A stretch of DNA of 64,000 nucleotides from Maricaulis maris. Lineage in GTDB: Bacteria; Pseudomonadota; Alphaproteobacteria; Caulobacterales; Maricaulaceae. Shown one piece after another: positions 9,160 through 18,208 of this stretch; within the stretch, counting starts at the first letter, position 1; every line of letters begins with the position of its first letter. Under the pieces are notes generated by a model, which ran no database searches, had not been told where the DNA came from, and saw only the letters and a list, made by a program, of their open reading frames with translations. The stretch is taken from the NCBI RefSeq assembly GCF_036322705.1, contig NZ_AP027270.1:986501-1050500 (forward strand), read 5' to 3'. The position numbers and the translations under genes were made by a program.

Positions 9160-9654
9160 GCGAAACCGACACCAGCGATGACAGCCGGCGGATGGGTGCA
9201 TCTGCCGGCGGCGAAATCCGCGTGCGTTCTGAGATAATCTCGAGACCGTCTGGTGATGTGCTTCGGCCGCGCTTCCATGCCTGGCTTGCGCCGGGACGGA
9301 CCGGACAAAGCGCCTTCGCCGCCGATCAGGAACAGCCGCGCGGTCTATCGCCGGACGCGAGCTGTGGGCGCTCTGTCTCGACATCTTTTGCCTTGTCATC
9401 CCGGGCGTACGGCCCGCGACGGCAGGCCTCAGACCCGGGACCTGGCGGTTTGTCAGGAGCCAGGCAGCGGTCGTTGGTCCGGCCTGCGTCGGACGTCCAG
9501 CGGATATGTGTCGTGTGTCTTCAGGGCCTCGCCCGGACAAGCCAGGTTCGATTGCCGCGCCAGCGGCAAGACGGAACCGGTGACGCCATTCGCGCCAGGC
9601 GCGTATACCTGTGGCGATGGCGATGGCGATGGCGATGCGAGGGGTGTCCCGGCC
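9160..9654. other. About 500 bp gap without a convincing gene
   Basis: Open frames here are short or antisense and lack family signal. Around 9396-9470 the sequence TCATCCCGGGCGTACGG with a later CCCGGGACC resembles a dispersed intergenic repeat. Nothing else is recognised. Confidence 0.5.
9613..9636 (+). repeat. Hexanucleotide microsatellite (GGCGAT)x4
   Basis: Four perfect copies of GGCGAT lie 18 bp beyond the hfsD stop codon, in the gap. They are outside any gene I accept. Confidence 0.8.
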
Positions 9655-10380
9655 TCAGTTGTTCGTGATCGCGTCCGCGATGGCGTAGGAGAAAGCCTGG
9701 TCCAGTGGCAGGACGCCGGAGACGTATTGCTCCACGAAGACATTGATCTCGGCGACCGTGGAACGCGGCACGAAGATGATGTCATGGCGACGTATCTGGA
9801 TGTCGTCGGCGCCGGGCCGACCGCGCAGGGCGTTATGCAGGTTGACTGTCCGCATCATCAGAGCGCCACCGGGTTGGCGTCGCAAGACGACCACATCGCC
9901 GCGCGCCGCCGTGTTCTGGAAGCCGCCGGCCATCATCACCGCTTCAAGTGCGCCAACCGGACCGGTCAGCTCGACCAGGCCGGGCGCATTCACTTCGCCG
10001 CCGACAATGATGTTCTGCGGACCCAGCGCCGCGCGGCGCACTTCGATGATGGGCGAGACCAGCACGTTCTGCGCGTAGGCATCGGCCAGCGTGTTCGCGA
10101 TTTCATAATCGGTCTTGGCCGCGACCATGACATTGCCCAGCAGGGGCAGGGAGACGCGGCCATCCGGTCCGATCAGTGCCGTGCGTGACAATTCCGGGGC
10201 CGAGTGGACCGTGACGTCGATGGAGTCGCCGGGATAGAAGCGATAGGCGGGGTCGGTGTCCTGCCAGGCAGCAAAACGCGGCTGGCCCCAGTCCGCGGTT
10301 GCGGGCGTGGACGGCGTGCCGGCGCAGGCGCTGACAGCGAGGAGAGCGGCGGCGCAGAGGCCATATCGGATCGCACGCAT
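9655..10380 (-). CDS. hfsD: Wza-like outer-membrane polysaccharide export lipoprotein (holdfast HfsD)
   Basis: This 241-residue protein begins at 10380 with a lipoprotein signal: MRAIRYGLCAAALLAVSAC, a lipobox with Cys19. A polysaccharide-export domain follows (YRFYPGDSIDVTVHSAPELS ... GRVSLPLLGNVMVA) and then an SLBB-type part (NIIVGGEVNAPGLVEL). Such proteins form the outer-membrane channel for exopolysaccharide. It diverges from the chain-length gene hfsA with 88 bp between. Together with hfsA, B, C, E, F, G and H nearby this matches the Caulobacter holdfast locus. It is shorter than E. coli Wza (about 380), as holdfast and GumB-type exporters usually are. Confidence 0.8.
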   Translation of the reverse strand: MRAIRYGLCAAALLAVSACAGTPSTPATADWGQPRFAAWQDTDPAYRFYPGDSIDVTVHSAPELSRTALIGPDGRVSLPLLGNVMVAAKTDYEIANTLADAYAQNVLVSPIIEVRRAALGPQNIIVGGEVNAPGLVELTGPVGALEAVMMAGGFQNTAARGDVVVLRRQPGGALMMRTVNLHNALRGRPGADDIQIRRHDIIFVPRSTVAEINVFVEQYVSGVLPLDQAFSYAIADAITNN

Positions 10381-10468
10381 GAGACATCTTTCCGGTCGGC
10401 TGTTAATGCCCATTCTTCGCGCGTCATGGATAACAAATTTTTAAGCGCAGCCGGGGTCTTATTGGGGA

Positions 10469-12019
10469 ATGACACGCGCGTATCACGATAGCGGCCCCGC
10501 TTCCGCGGCGGCCCCGGGGTCGGCTCACTCCTCGCGAGGCGAGCTGGACCTGTTCGACGTGATCGCGCTCGCATGGTCTCAGAAGGGCTTTATCCTTCTG
10601 ATTTTCGCCGTGATTTTCGCTGTTGGCGTGGCCGCGTCCCTGACCCTTCTCAAGCCGAGCTACACGGCCGAGACCCGGCTTCTGGTCCTGCTTGATGCGA
10701 ATCCCACGCCCAATGCGGCCGGTGTCGGTGATGCCTTCATGCTCGACCAGGTCATGCAGTCGGAGAGCGAATTGCTCAGTTCCGACGCCGTGCGGCGCTT
10801 GGCGCTGCAGACGCTCGGTGCCGATGTCGTGCTGGGCGAGCCGGTCGCGCTGAACGCCGACGGTCTTGCGCTGCGTGAGCTGCGCACCGGCTTCCAGCTG
10901 TCGCGCGAGCCCAATTCCTCGGCCATCAATGCCAGTTTCAAATCGGCCTCGGCGGAGCGCTCCGCGCTGATCCTCAACACGATTGTCGATGCCTATCTCG
11001 CCTATCGCGAGCAGGTCCTGTTCGAGACCGGGCTCAGCGGGCTGGAAGTGCAGCGCGAGCAGGCCGACCAAGCGGTCGCCGTTGCCCGTTCTGCGCTCGA
11101 TAGCTTCCTGCGAGCCAACGACCTGGCCAATTTCGAGGCCGAGCGTCAGACCGCCGAAAACCTGGTCGGAAATCTGTCCGAACGGATCAGCCAGGCTCGG
11201 GCAGAGCGCGACTCGGCCCTGGCCGGCGCCGCGGCCTTGCGGGACCGCCTGTTCCAGATTCCCGAGAGCATCGAGCTCTATGTCGAGAATGGCGTGTCGG
11301 GTGTCCTGCTTGATCGCCGCGCCGAACGGGCCAGCCTGCTGGCTCGCTATCAGCCGAGCGCACCGGCCGTCCAGGCCATCGACCGCGAGATCGCCGCCAT
11401 CGAGAGCTTTGTCGCGTCCGGCGCGACCGAGGGCGAAGGGCAGCGCCGGACCGGTGCCAACCCGGTTCGTCAGGCGCTCGAGTCCGAGCTGGCGACCCGT
11501 GAGGCCAACGCCCAGGCCCAGGCCTCGCTGGCCACCGCGCTGGAAGCCCAGGCCCGCACCAATCGCAGCCTGGTCACCCGGCTTCGCCAGCTTGAGCCGG
11601 ACTATACCCGTCTGGCCCAGAACATCACGGCCGCTGAAGAAGCCGCTGCGGCTGTGGCGGCGCAGGAAGCCACGGCCACGGCCCGCCGTTCGCCCAGCCT
11701 GGGCGCCGCCGATGCCGTCCGCCTCATCGATCGCGCCTCGCCGCCGATGGAAGGCTCATCGATGAAGAAGCTCGGTCTGATCGGTGCCTTTGTTGCAGCC
11801 GCCGGGATCGCGCTCTTTCTCGGTCTGCTGCGGGGCTATTGGCTGACCTATGTCCGGGCCGCGGCCTTGCCGGTCTCCCGTCCGATCACGTCTGCAGCCG
11901 TGGCGACCGCACATGGTCAGGCCCGCAGCTCTGGCGCGGCATACGCCCAGCCGGTTGCGGCCAATGATCCGTTCGACGGTCTGCCGATCCTCGCGCGTGT
12001 GTCCGATCGTTCAGTGTAA
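10469..12019 (+). CDS. hfsA: Wzz/GumC-like chain-length determinant (holdfast HfsA)
   Basis: This 516-residue inner-membrane protein has a first transmembrane helix near residues 43-63 (GFILLIFAVIFAVGVAASL) and a second near 433-453 (LIGAFVAAAGIALFLGLL). Between them is a long Ala/Gln/Glu-rich periplasmic coiled coil (about 190-400). The N-terminal block ELDLFDVIALAWSQKG is the Wzz signature. It lacks a C-terminal kinase; that half is encoded separately by the next gene. It should bridge polymerase and exporter and set chain length. The GGGGA before the ATG is very close, so the exact start is not certain. Confidence 0.8.
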   Translation: MTRAYHDSGPASAAAPGSAHSSRGELDLFDVIALAWSQKGFILLIFAVIFAVGVAASLTLLKPSYTAETRLLVLLDANPTPNAAGVGDAFMLDQVMQSESELLSSDAVRRLALQTLGADVVLGEPVALNADGLALRELRTGFQLSREPNSSAINASFKSASAERSALILNTIVDAYLAYREQVLFETGLSGLEVQREQADQAVAVARSALDSFLRANDLANFEAERQTAENLVGNLSERISQARAERDSALAGAAALRDRLFQIPESIELYVENGVSGVLLDRRAERASLLARYQPSAPAVQAIDREIAAIESFVASGATEGEGQRRTGANPVRQALESELATREANAQAQASLATALEAQARTNRSLVTRLRQLEPDYTRLAQNITAAEEAAAAVAAQEATATARRSPSLGAADAVRLIDRASPPMEGSSMKKLGLIGAFVAAAGIALFLGLLRGYWLTYVRAAALPVSRPITSAAVATAHGQARSSGAAYAQPVAANDPFDGLPILARVSDRSV

Positions 12020-12084
12020 GCGCGGCGTTAACCTCGTTTCTCGCATTCTTGGCCGGACCGAATCGCGCAGGGCGCCGCAGACCC

Positions 12085-12720
12085 ATGAATCTTACCGCTG
12101 ACCTCTCCCAGCTGATCGATGAGCTCGAGCCGATTGCCCGTCCGGGCGGTCAGGGCCGTGTCCTCATGGTGATGGGGACCAGTCGCGGGGCCGGAGCCTC
12201 GACCGTGGCTCGCGAGCTGGCCCGTCTGGCCGCGCGTCGGTCGACCCGTGGCGTCTGGCTGTTTGATCTCGATTTCAACGCCAATGCCCAGGCCGAGGCC
12301 GCCCGCGTCCAGGGCCAGGCTTATGATGCCGGCTTCGGCCGTGATCCGTTCTGGTCCCTGACCACGCAGGACGGTGAGCGCGCCCGGATCATCGCGCGCC
12401 AGTCGGCCGCTCCCAATCTCTTCGTGACCGAGCTGCAGGCCCGTCCCGGTGCCGTGCGTCAGGCCGGTCTGCGTCCGGCCCCCGAATATTGGGCGGCTGT
12501 TCGCGGCGCTGTCGATCTGGCGGTCATCGATGCGCCCGGCAATTCGCGCGCCCCGCTGTCGCTGGTCGAGGATGCCGATGGTGTCATCCTCGTCGTCGAT
12601 TCCCGGCTCAGCCGCGTCGACGGCATCCAGGCCCGCAGAGCCGCCATCGAGGCGCGTGGTGGGGTTGTGGCCGGGCTTATTCTCAACCGGACGCGGAGCG
12701 CTGCCCGGAGTGCAGCATGA
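12085..12720 (+). CDS. hfsB: BY-kinase-like P-loop protein with degenerate Walker A (holdfast HfsB)
   Basis: This 211-residue CpsD/CapB-like P-loop protein is the partner of HfsA. The Walker A equivalent reads GTSRGAGAST (residues 31-40): the lysine expected in GxGK(S/T) is an alanine (Ala38). A Walker A'-like segment, WLFDLDFNAN, follows. There is no tyrosine cluster at the C-terminus. It is therefore probably not an active tyrosine kinase, in line with what is known of HfsB-type proteins. The ATG at 12085 gives MNLTADLSQLIDEL, the expected N-terminus. Its stop overlaps hfsC by ATGA. Confidence 0.72.
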   Translation: MNLTADLSQLIDELEPIARPGGQGRVLMVMGTSRGAGASTVARELARLAARRSTRGVWLFDLDFNANAQAEAARVQGQAYDAGFGRDPFWSLTTQDGERARIIARQSAAPNLFVTELQARPGAVRQAGLRPAPEYWAAVRGAVDLAVIDAPGNSRAPLSLVEDADGVILVVDSRLSRVDGIQARRAAIEARGGVVAGLILNRTRSAARSAA

Positions 12721-13979
12721 GCCTCGCAGCCAGTCATGACCCGGCTTTCCTGTCGGCCTGGCGCCGGGCACCAGCTCTTCAATTTACCGGTGCGATCGAA
12801 GGCGGGCTGACGCTGCTCTGCCTCTTCCTGTTCTCGCAAGGCCTGATCGGGCCGCTTTTTGCCGATCCGGCCAATCCGGAAAGCTCCGTCGTCTTGCGTC
12901 TGATCTGGTTGCCGGTCTACGCGCTCACCCTGGTGCTCGCCATAACCCGGCCCGGAGCTGTGATGCGCACGCTGGCTGGCAACTGGTTGATGCTGGCGCT
13001 GGTTCTGCTGACGGCGGTCTCGGTGCTCTGGTCGGTCGCGCCCGATACCACGTTGCGGCGGGCCTTTGCTCTCATCATGACGACATTCTTCGGTTTCTGG
13101 ATGGCCGCGCGCTGGTCCTGGCGCAGCCTGATCCTGCTGACCGCGACGACCTTTATCGGGCTTGCGGTCCTGTCGACACTGATGGCGCTGGCCATGCCGT
13201 CTCTGGGCGTCGACCATGAGGTTCATGCCGGTGCCTGGAAAGGCGTCTGGTGGGAGAAGAACACGTTGGGTGCGATGATGGCCTGGGGCGCCGTGGCCTG
13301 TTTCGCCGCGCTGCACATGGACCCGCGCCGGCGGTGGATCTGGATGGGCGGGGCCATCCTGTGCTGCGCCCTGGTCCTGCTTTCGACCTCCAAGACCGCG
13401 CTGCTCGCCCTGCTGCTGGGCACAGGCGGGGCGATGGGAATTGCCCTGTGCCGGCGTGGTTTCGGCTTTGCCAGCCTGATGCTGTTCCTCGGCCTGACCG
13501 GCGCTGCGGGGGGTGCACTCATCCTGCTGATCGCGCCGGTGGAATTTCTCGAACTGCTCGGACGCGACGCCACCCTGACCGGCCGGACCGATATCTGGGC
13601 CATCCTCTCGCGCCAGGCCATGGAAGTGCCTTGGACGGGCTATGGATACATGGCCTTTTGGGCCAATGAGACCGGGCCGGTATTCTGGGTCCGACAGGGC
13701 ACGGACTGGCCCGTGCCGACAGCGCATAATGGCTGGATCGAGACCGCGCTGGCGGTCGGACTGCCGGGTGTGGCGATGATGGCGCTGGTCTTTGGTCGCG
13801 CCCTGGTGCGGGCAGCCGGGCGACTGTTCCACGGGCCGGAGACCTACTGGACGCTGACGTTCCTCGCCATGCTGAGTCTGGTCAGCATATCGGAATCCAA
13901 CCTCTTGCAGCAGAATTCGATCGGCTGGGTATTGCTGGTCGCGACGGCTGCCAAGCTGGCTGATCGGCGGGCGCGCTAG
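12717..13979 (+). CDS. hfsC: O-antigen ligase/polymerase-like protein (holdfast HfsC)
   Basis: This 420-residue polytopic membrane protein has about ten hydrophobic helices and the Wzy_C landmark: a periplasmic loop with GRTDIWAILSRQAMEVPWTG and PTAHNGWIETALAVGLPG. These occur in WaaL and Wzy enzymes that join lipid-linked repeat units. I chose the start at 12717 because it overlaps the hfsB stop (ATGA) and gives a normal N-terminus. The longer reading from 12489 runs out of frame through hfsB. By order after hfsA-hfsB it corresponds to HfsC. It converges on the next operon with a 13-bp gap. Confidence 0.78.
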   Translation: MSLAASHDPAFLSAWRRAPALQFTGAIEGGLTLLCLFLFSQGLIGPLFADPANPESSVVLRLIWLPVYALTLVLAITRPGAVMRTLAGNWLMLALVLLTAVSVLWSVAPDTTLRRAFALIMTTFFGFWMAARWSWRSLILLTATTFIGLAVLSTLMALAMPSLGVDHEVHAGAWKGVWWEKNTLGAMMAWGAVACFAALHMDPRRRWIWMGGAILCCALVLLSTSKTALLALLLGTGGAMGIALCRRGFGFASLMLFLGLTGAAGGALILLIAPVEFLELLGRDATLTGRTDIWAILSRQAMEVPWTGYGYMAFWANETGPVFWVRQGTDWPVPTAHNGWIETALAVGLPGVAMMALVFGRALVRAAGRLFHGPETYWTLTFLAMLSLVSISESNLLQQNSIGWVLLVATAAKLADRRAR

Positions 13980-13992
13980 CGTTCGCGGGGGC

Positions 13993-14913
13993 TCAGTCGG
14001 CCGGAGCGGCTTCGCCATAGAAGCGCGGCTCGAACGCCTCGACCCAGAACAGTTTGCCGGCGCCTTGAACGGCCCGGTCCAGCCAACTCGCGGCCGAGGC
14101 CGAGCGGGTCAGGCTGGTGATCGCAGCCATGGCACCGTAGGCCACCAGCTGGCCCAGGCCGACCGCCATCCAGAACGCAATCCCGACCCAGCGGCGTGGA
14201 CGGGCATTGGCGGCCGACTGGGTCGCGCCCTGTCCAAAGGCAAAGCTGCGAGCCAGCAGGTAGCGCCAGCTGGTCCGGCGCGCGTCGACGGTCTCCACGG
14301 CATGAGCCTTGGCGGACCAGCCGAAGCGGGCGCCCTGACGGGCCAGCTCGGCAAAGAAGAGATCATCCTCACCGCCGCTGACATTCATGCGCGGATCAAA
14401 CGGGGCCTCTGCCAGCGTGAAGGCGTCACGGTCGACGAGGGAATTGCCGCAGCCATAGGGCGCGTCCAGCCGCTCGTCGCGGTTCGCGCCAGGGCGCGAA
14501 TACAGGCGCTGTGCCAGTCCGGCCCGCAGGCCGGTCGGGGCATCCAGGGCTTCGCCGCGCAGGGGGCCGAAGACGATGTCGGCGGGCAGGGCCTGTGCCG
14601 TTGCAAGCAGGGCTTCCAGCCAGCCAGCCGAGGCAATCTCGTCATCATCGAGGAAAGCGATATAGCGACCCGAGGCCGCCGCCCAACCGGCATTGCGCGC
14701 ATTGGCGACACCGGCGCGGGGCTCGTGCACATAGACGACCTTGCAGCGCGCCACGGCCTCGGCATTGGCCACGCCCGTGCGGGCGGACCCGGCCGGGTCA
14801 TTGTCGACGACAATGATTTCATCGGGCTGGCGGCTTTGCGCCATGAGGCTGCCCAGTGCCGCGCGCAGGCCTTCGGGGCGCCGGAATGTCGGCAGGATGA
14901 TAGAGACGCTCAT
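13993..14913 (-). CDS. Family 2 glycosyltransferase (second GT of the holdfast cluster)
   Basis: This 306-residue GT-A enzyme begins MSVSIILPTFRRPEGLRAAL, with nucleotide-sugar contacts IIVVDNDPAG and a metal-binding DDDE in YIAFLDDDEIASAGWLEAL. A hydrophobic C-terminal stretch may tether it to the membrane. The ATG at 14913 overlaps the stop of the deacetylase gene (ATGA). It would add one sugar to the lipid-linked holdfast repeat. Caulobacter has further holdfast GTs (HfsJ, HfsL) besides HfsG. It might correspond to HfsL, but I cannot assign it from sequence alone. Confidence 0.8.
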   Translation of the reverse strand: MSVSIILPTFRRPEGLRAALGSLMAQSRQPDEIIVVDNDPAGSARTGVANAEAVARCKVVYVHEPRAGVANARNAGWAAASGRYIAFLDDDEIASAGWLEALLATAQALPADIVFGPLRGEALDAPTGLRAGLAQRLYSRPGANRDERLDAPYGCGNSLVDRDAFTLAEAPFDPRMNVSGGEDDLFFAELARQGARFGWSAKAHAVETVDARRTSWRYLLARSFAFGQGATQSAANARPRRWVGIAFWMAVGLGQLVAYGAMAAITSLTRSASAASWLDRAVQGAGKLFWVEAFEPRFYGEAAPAD

Positions 14914-15677
14914 GCGGCGGTCTCCATTTGCTGCACGGCCTCGCGCATGGTCAGGACCTCGGCACCGCTCTCGGCGATCGCCGCGCAGACGCGTTCGAGC
15001 TGTGCAGGCGTGCAGCCCCACTGGGTCGGACAGTCCTGGACATCGTGGGCATAGTAGATGAGCCAGCCGGTATGGCGTGACAGGCTCTCCGCGGCGTCGA
15101 TGGCGCGCTGGATTCCCGGCTCGCCGCCATCGATCGGGACCGATTTGAGCAGGTTGCGATCCGCCCCGCCGCGATTGATGTCGGCATGGACGCCGCGCAA
15201 ATTGCTGAAGTGCTCGGACAGTGCCCGCTTGGTCGTTGGCGTTGCCTCGCCATAGGGAAAGGCAAAGCTGTCGAGCTCGGTCTCCAGACCCATGGCTTTC
15301 AGGGCGCGCTCATTGCGGGCGATATCAGCGAGGAATGCGGCGCTGCCGACCTGGCTGGCATCGAGATGGCTATAGGTATGACAAGCGATTTCATGGCCCG
15401 CCCGGGTAAGACGGTGCAGGTCGCCGCTATCGAACATCGCTCCATGATGGGTCACGCCGCCGGCATAGCCGGCCGAGGCGTAATACGTCCCGCGCCAGCC
15501 GTGTTGTTCCAGCAGGGCTGCTCCGATGGTCGCGGCTGATTTCGGGAAATCGTCGAAAGTGATGGTGACAATCGCGCGGTCGGACGGCAGCTGCAGCGGG
15601 TGTCGCGCGGCGAAGCGGGCCCAGCGGCGATTGAGACCGGCCAGCAGGCCGGAGGCGGGTGTGTAAGGGGCGTTCAT
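14910..15677 (-). CDS. hfsH: NodB-type polysaccharide deacetylase (holdfast HfsH)
   Basis: This 255-residue carbohydrate esterase family 4 protein has the metal triad in view: Asp43 in TITFDDFPKS, and His100 and His104 in CHTYSHLDAS. Deacetylation of N-acetylglucosamine in holdfast gives positive charge needed for cohesion and surface anchoring. The ATG at 15677 overlaps the previous gene's stop by one base (TGATG), and the 3' end overlaps the next GT gene by four. The gene order flippase-GT-deacetylase equals hfsF-hfsG-hfsH of Caulobacter, which supports the name. Confidence 0.85.
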   Translation of the reverse strand: MNAPYTPASGLLAGLNRRWARFAARHPLQLPSDRAIVTITFDDFPKSAATIGAALLEQHGWRGTYYASAGYAGGVTHHGAMFDSGDLHRLTRAGHEIACHTYSHLDASQVGSAAFLADIARNERALKAMGLETELDSFAFPYGEATPTTKRALSEHFSNLRGVHADINRGGADRNLLKSVPIDGGEPGIQRAIDAAESLSRHTGWLIYYAHDVQDCPTQWGCTPAQLERVCAAIAESGAEVLTMREAVQQMETAA

Positions 15678-16621
15678 CAGATGACCTCCGCAGTCCAGCT
15701 GGCGCGCCAGAGTTTGAGAGCGAGTGTGCGAGCCCGCAGGGGCAGGGTCTCGCTTTTGCAGATCCAGGCCCAAACACCGCGCAGGACCTGCTGACCTGGA
15801 ACCGACTTCAGTGTCCGGGCCGCGCGGGCACCGGGCAGGGTGGCGAGTTCGGGATGGCGGACGAGCAGGCGTTTGAAATTGCCGGCACCGTCGCGGAATT
15901 TCTCCAGCAGGATTTCGGCTGGCTGCAGACCGTCATGGCTGGCCGGATTGTCGATATGCGCAAGCTGGAAGCGCTGTGCCGCGCTGACCGCCCAATCGAC
16001 ATCTTCCCAGCCCCAGCCGGTGAAACCGTCATCATAGGGGCAGGCCCGCATCACCGAGGCGCGAACCAGGATGTTGGACGAGCAGAAGGCCGTGGCACCG
16101 ATGACCGCGCGGCTGGCAGCATCGTGCTGATCGCTGGCGCGTGACAGGGCGGCGTGTAGCTGCAGCTCGGGATGGTCCGGCCAGGAAGTCTCATAACCGC
16201 CGAAGACGGCGTCGGCCGTGTCGTCCTCGATGATCGCCCTGTAGCGATCAAGAAACGCGTCATCGGCCGGGATCATGTCGGCGTCGAGATAGAGCAGCCA
16301 GGCGCCACGGGCCTGGTCCGCAAGCAGGTTGCGGCCGGCCGCCCGTCCGCGATTGCGCAGGCTGGTCAGGAGGCGGACCGGTATGTCGAGCGTCTCGAGA
16401 TGGGCGCAGACGGCGTCGTTCAGCGCCGGATCCGGCTCGCCGTCATCATGAAGGATAATCTCGACATCGCCGGCCCGGCGTTCCAGAGGGGCCAGTGCGT
16501 CCAGGAGCGCGCGCGGGTCGTCGCGATAAAAGGGAACCAGGACAGACAGGCTGACCGCGCCCGCTCCACTTGCCGCGCTATTGGCGTGTGCCCGCATCGT
16601 GATGTCCGTCATCGCATTCAT
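15677..16621 (-). CDS. hfsG: Family 2 glycosyltransferase (holdfast HfsG by position)
   Basis: This 314-residue GT-A enzyme has SLSVLVPFYRDDPRALLDAL, an EIILHDDGEPD loop and the metal-binding DAD of WLLYLDADMIPADDAFLDR. The C-terminal acceptor-side block, GWGWEDVDWA, carries the ED motif typical of GT2 enzymes. I chose the start at 16621, 2 bp after the flippase stop. It lies between hfsF and hfsH as hfsG does in Caulobacter. The sugar specificity is not readable from sequence. Confidence 0.75.
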   Translation of the reverse strand: MNAMTDITMRAHANSAASGAGAVSLSVLVPFYRDDPRALLDALAPLERRAGDVEIILHDDGEPDPALNDAVCAHLETLDIPVRLLTSLRNRGRAAGRNLLADQARGAWLLYLDADMIPADDAFLDRYRAIIEDDTADAVFGGYETSWPDHPELQLHAALSRASDQHDAASRAVIGATAFCSSNILVRASVMRACPYDDGFTGWGWEDVDWAVSAAQRFQLAHIDNPASHDGLQPAEILLEKFRDGAGNFKRLLVRHPELATLPGARAARTLKSVPGQQVLRGVWAWICKSETLPLRARTLALKLWRASWTAEVI

Positions 16622-16623
16622 GC

Positions 16624-18150
16624 TCAAGCCTCGGCCGGACGGAGGAGAAGGCGCGCATCGCGCAGCCAGGACCGGCAGCCGGCAATATCGAGGCAATAGG
16701 CTGAAATCACGTAAACAAAGCCGCCAGTACCGGCCTTGAGCGCGAGATCCAGCCAGGCCGTGCCAAGATCGGGCAGGGCAAACACGGCTGCCGCCATGAT
16801 CGCGGTGGCGGCACCGGCCTTGATCCAGTCGGTCCAGGGCAGGGGCAGCACGAAATGACGGCGCCCCAGAATGGCGCAGGCGGCGAGGGCGAGGGCATAG
16901 GCGATCACGGTCGCCATGGCGGCGCCGGCAATACCGAAGATCGGGATGAGGACGAGGTTGAGGCCGAGGTTGAGCGCCGCCGACGCCGCCATGATGGTGG
17001 CCATGACACCGGTCTTTCGGGTCAGGGTGAAGGCCTCGTGGAAATAATAGGTCATCATGCCCTTCATCAGGCCGGACAGGGCGATCCAGGGCAGGATGGC
17101 GGCCGCTTGGGCACGCACCGACTCGCCGATGATCAGGGTGGTGAGCGGCGCCGAGACCAGGGCCAGGCCGGCGGCGGCGGGAAAGCAGATCATCCCCATC
17201 AGGCCGGCCGCCCGACCGGCCATGGCCTGTGCGGCGGCGGTGCCGTCCTTCTCGAAAGCCTTGATGGTCAGCGGCCAGACGGCGGCGCCGAACCAGATGA
17301 AGATGACGTCGAGCAGGCGATCGGCCAATCCGTATCCGGCGGCATACATGCCGACCGCGCCCTGGCCGATGAAGGCGGCGATCAAAAAGCGGTCACCGAC
17401 CGAAAGCAGGTGCTCGAAGATCAGCGACATCGACAACGGCGCGCCGTAGCGGGCGAAGCTTGCGGCCCGGACCGGCTGGCGTCGGCCACCGGCGGCTCGC
17501 TTGAGCATCACGGGCAGGTCGAAGACCAGCATGGCCAGGGCGGCCACACCGGTGCCGACGAAGATTCCAGCGGCGCCGAGGTCGGTGGTCAGGATCACGC
17601 CGATGCCGACCAGAAAGCCGACCATGAGATAGCTCGCCTCGAGCGCTGAATAGCGGCCGACATCACCGCTGGCGCGATGCGTTTCCATACCGATCTGCAA
17701 CAGGGCGCGCAGCAGCAGCGAGACAACGGCGAAGCTCAGGGCGGCCTGCAGTCGGGGTTCCACCGGCAGGATGTGCACGCCCAGCACAAGCAGGGCACCG
17801 GCGACGACGGCGATGACCAAATAGAGACCATAGGCCGTGGCGAGGTGGTCGCGCAGGCGGCCGCGCTGCTCAGCGCGTGCGTGAAAGCGCGCAACGGCCG
17901 CCTCCAGCCAGGTGAATGTCAGAATGTGGGTGAGCGAAAGTGCAGCAATGGCAATGGCATAGCGCCCATACTCGTCGGCCGGCATGATCCGCGTAAAGAC
18001 CGCAACTCCGCCGAATCCGACCAGGATTTGCGCCAATTGCACAGGCAGATAGCCCAAGAGATGTCGTCCAAGCATGAAACGCTCCGCTCGCCTGAGAGGG
18101 GAAGCTTGCAAGAGCGGTGCCGCGTCGCGGGCGAGGGCAGACCCGTTCAC
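16624..18150 (-). CDS. hfsF: Wzx-type polysaccharide flippase (holdfast HfsF)
   Basis: This protein of up to 508 residues has 12-14 hydrophobic helices in the MATE/MOP flippase pattern (polysaccharide biosynthesis protein), with the early LGYLPVQLAQILVGFGGVAVFTRIMP broken into two helices and an internal DRFLIAAFIGQGAVGMYAAGY. It should flip the lipid-linked repeat unit across the inner membrane. The GTG at 18150 is the longest start. An ATG at 18075 (MLGRHLLGYL), with GGAG upstream, would remove 25 residues and may be the true one. It heads the minus-strand unit hfsF-hfsG-hfsH-GT and diverges from the acyltransferase gene. Confidence 0.8.
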   Translation of the reverse strand: MNGSALARDAAPLLQASPLRRAERFMLGRHLLGYLPVQLAQILVGFGGVAVFTRIMPADEYGRYAIAIAALSLTHILTFTWLEAAVARFHARAEQRGRLRDHLATAYGLYLVIAVVAGALLVLGVHILPVEPRLQAALSFAVVSLLLRALLQIGMETHRASGDVGRYSALEASYLMVGFLVGIGVILTTDLGAAGIFVGTGVAALAMLVFDLPVMLKRAAGGRRQPVRAASFARYGAPLSMSLIFEHLLSVGDRFLIAAFIGQGAVGMYAAGYGLADRLLDVIFIWFGAAVWPLTIKAFEKDGTAAAQAMAGRAAGLMGMICFPAAAGLALVSAPLTTLIIGESVRAQAAAILPWIALSGLMKGMMTYYFHEAFTLTRKTGVMATIMAASAALNLGLNLVLIPIFGIAGAAMATVIAYALALAACAILGRRHFVLPLPWTDWIKAGAATAIMAAAVFALPDLGTAWLDLALKAGTGGFVYVISAYCLDIAGCRSWLRDARLLLRPAEA

Positions 18151-18208
18151 AGCCTGCTAAGGCGTTGCGGCTAATCTGGGATTCCTGACGGGAAAAGAAG
18201 TTCGGTCC

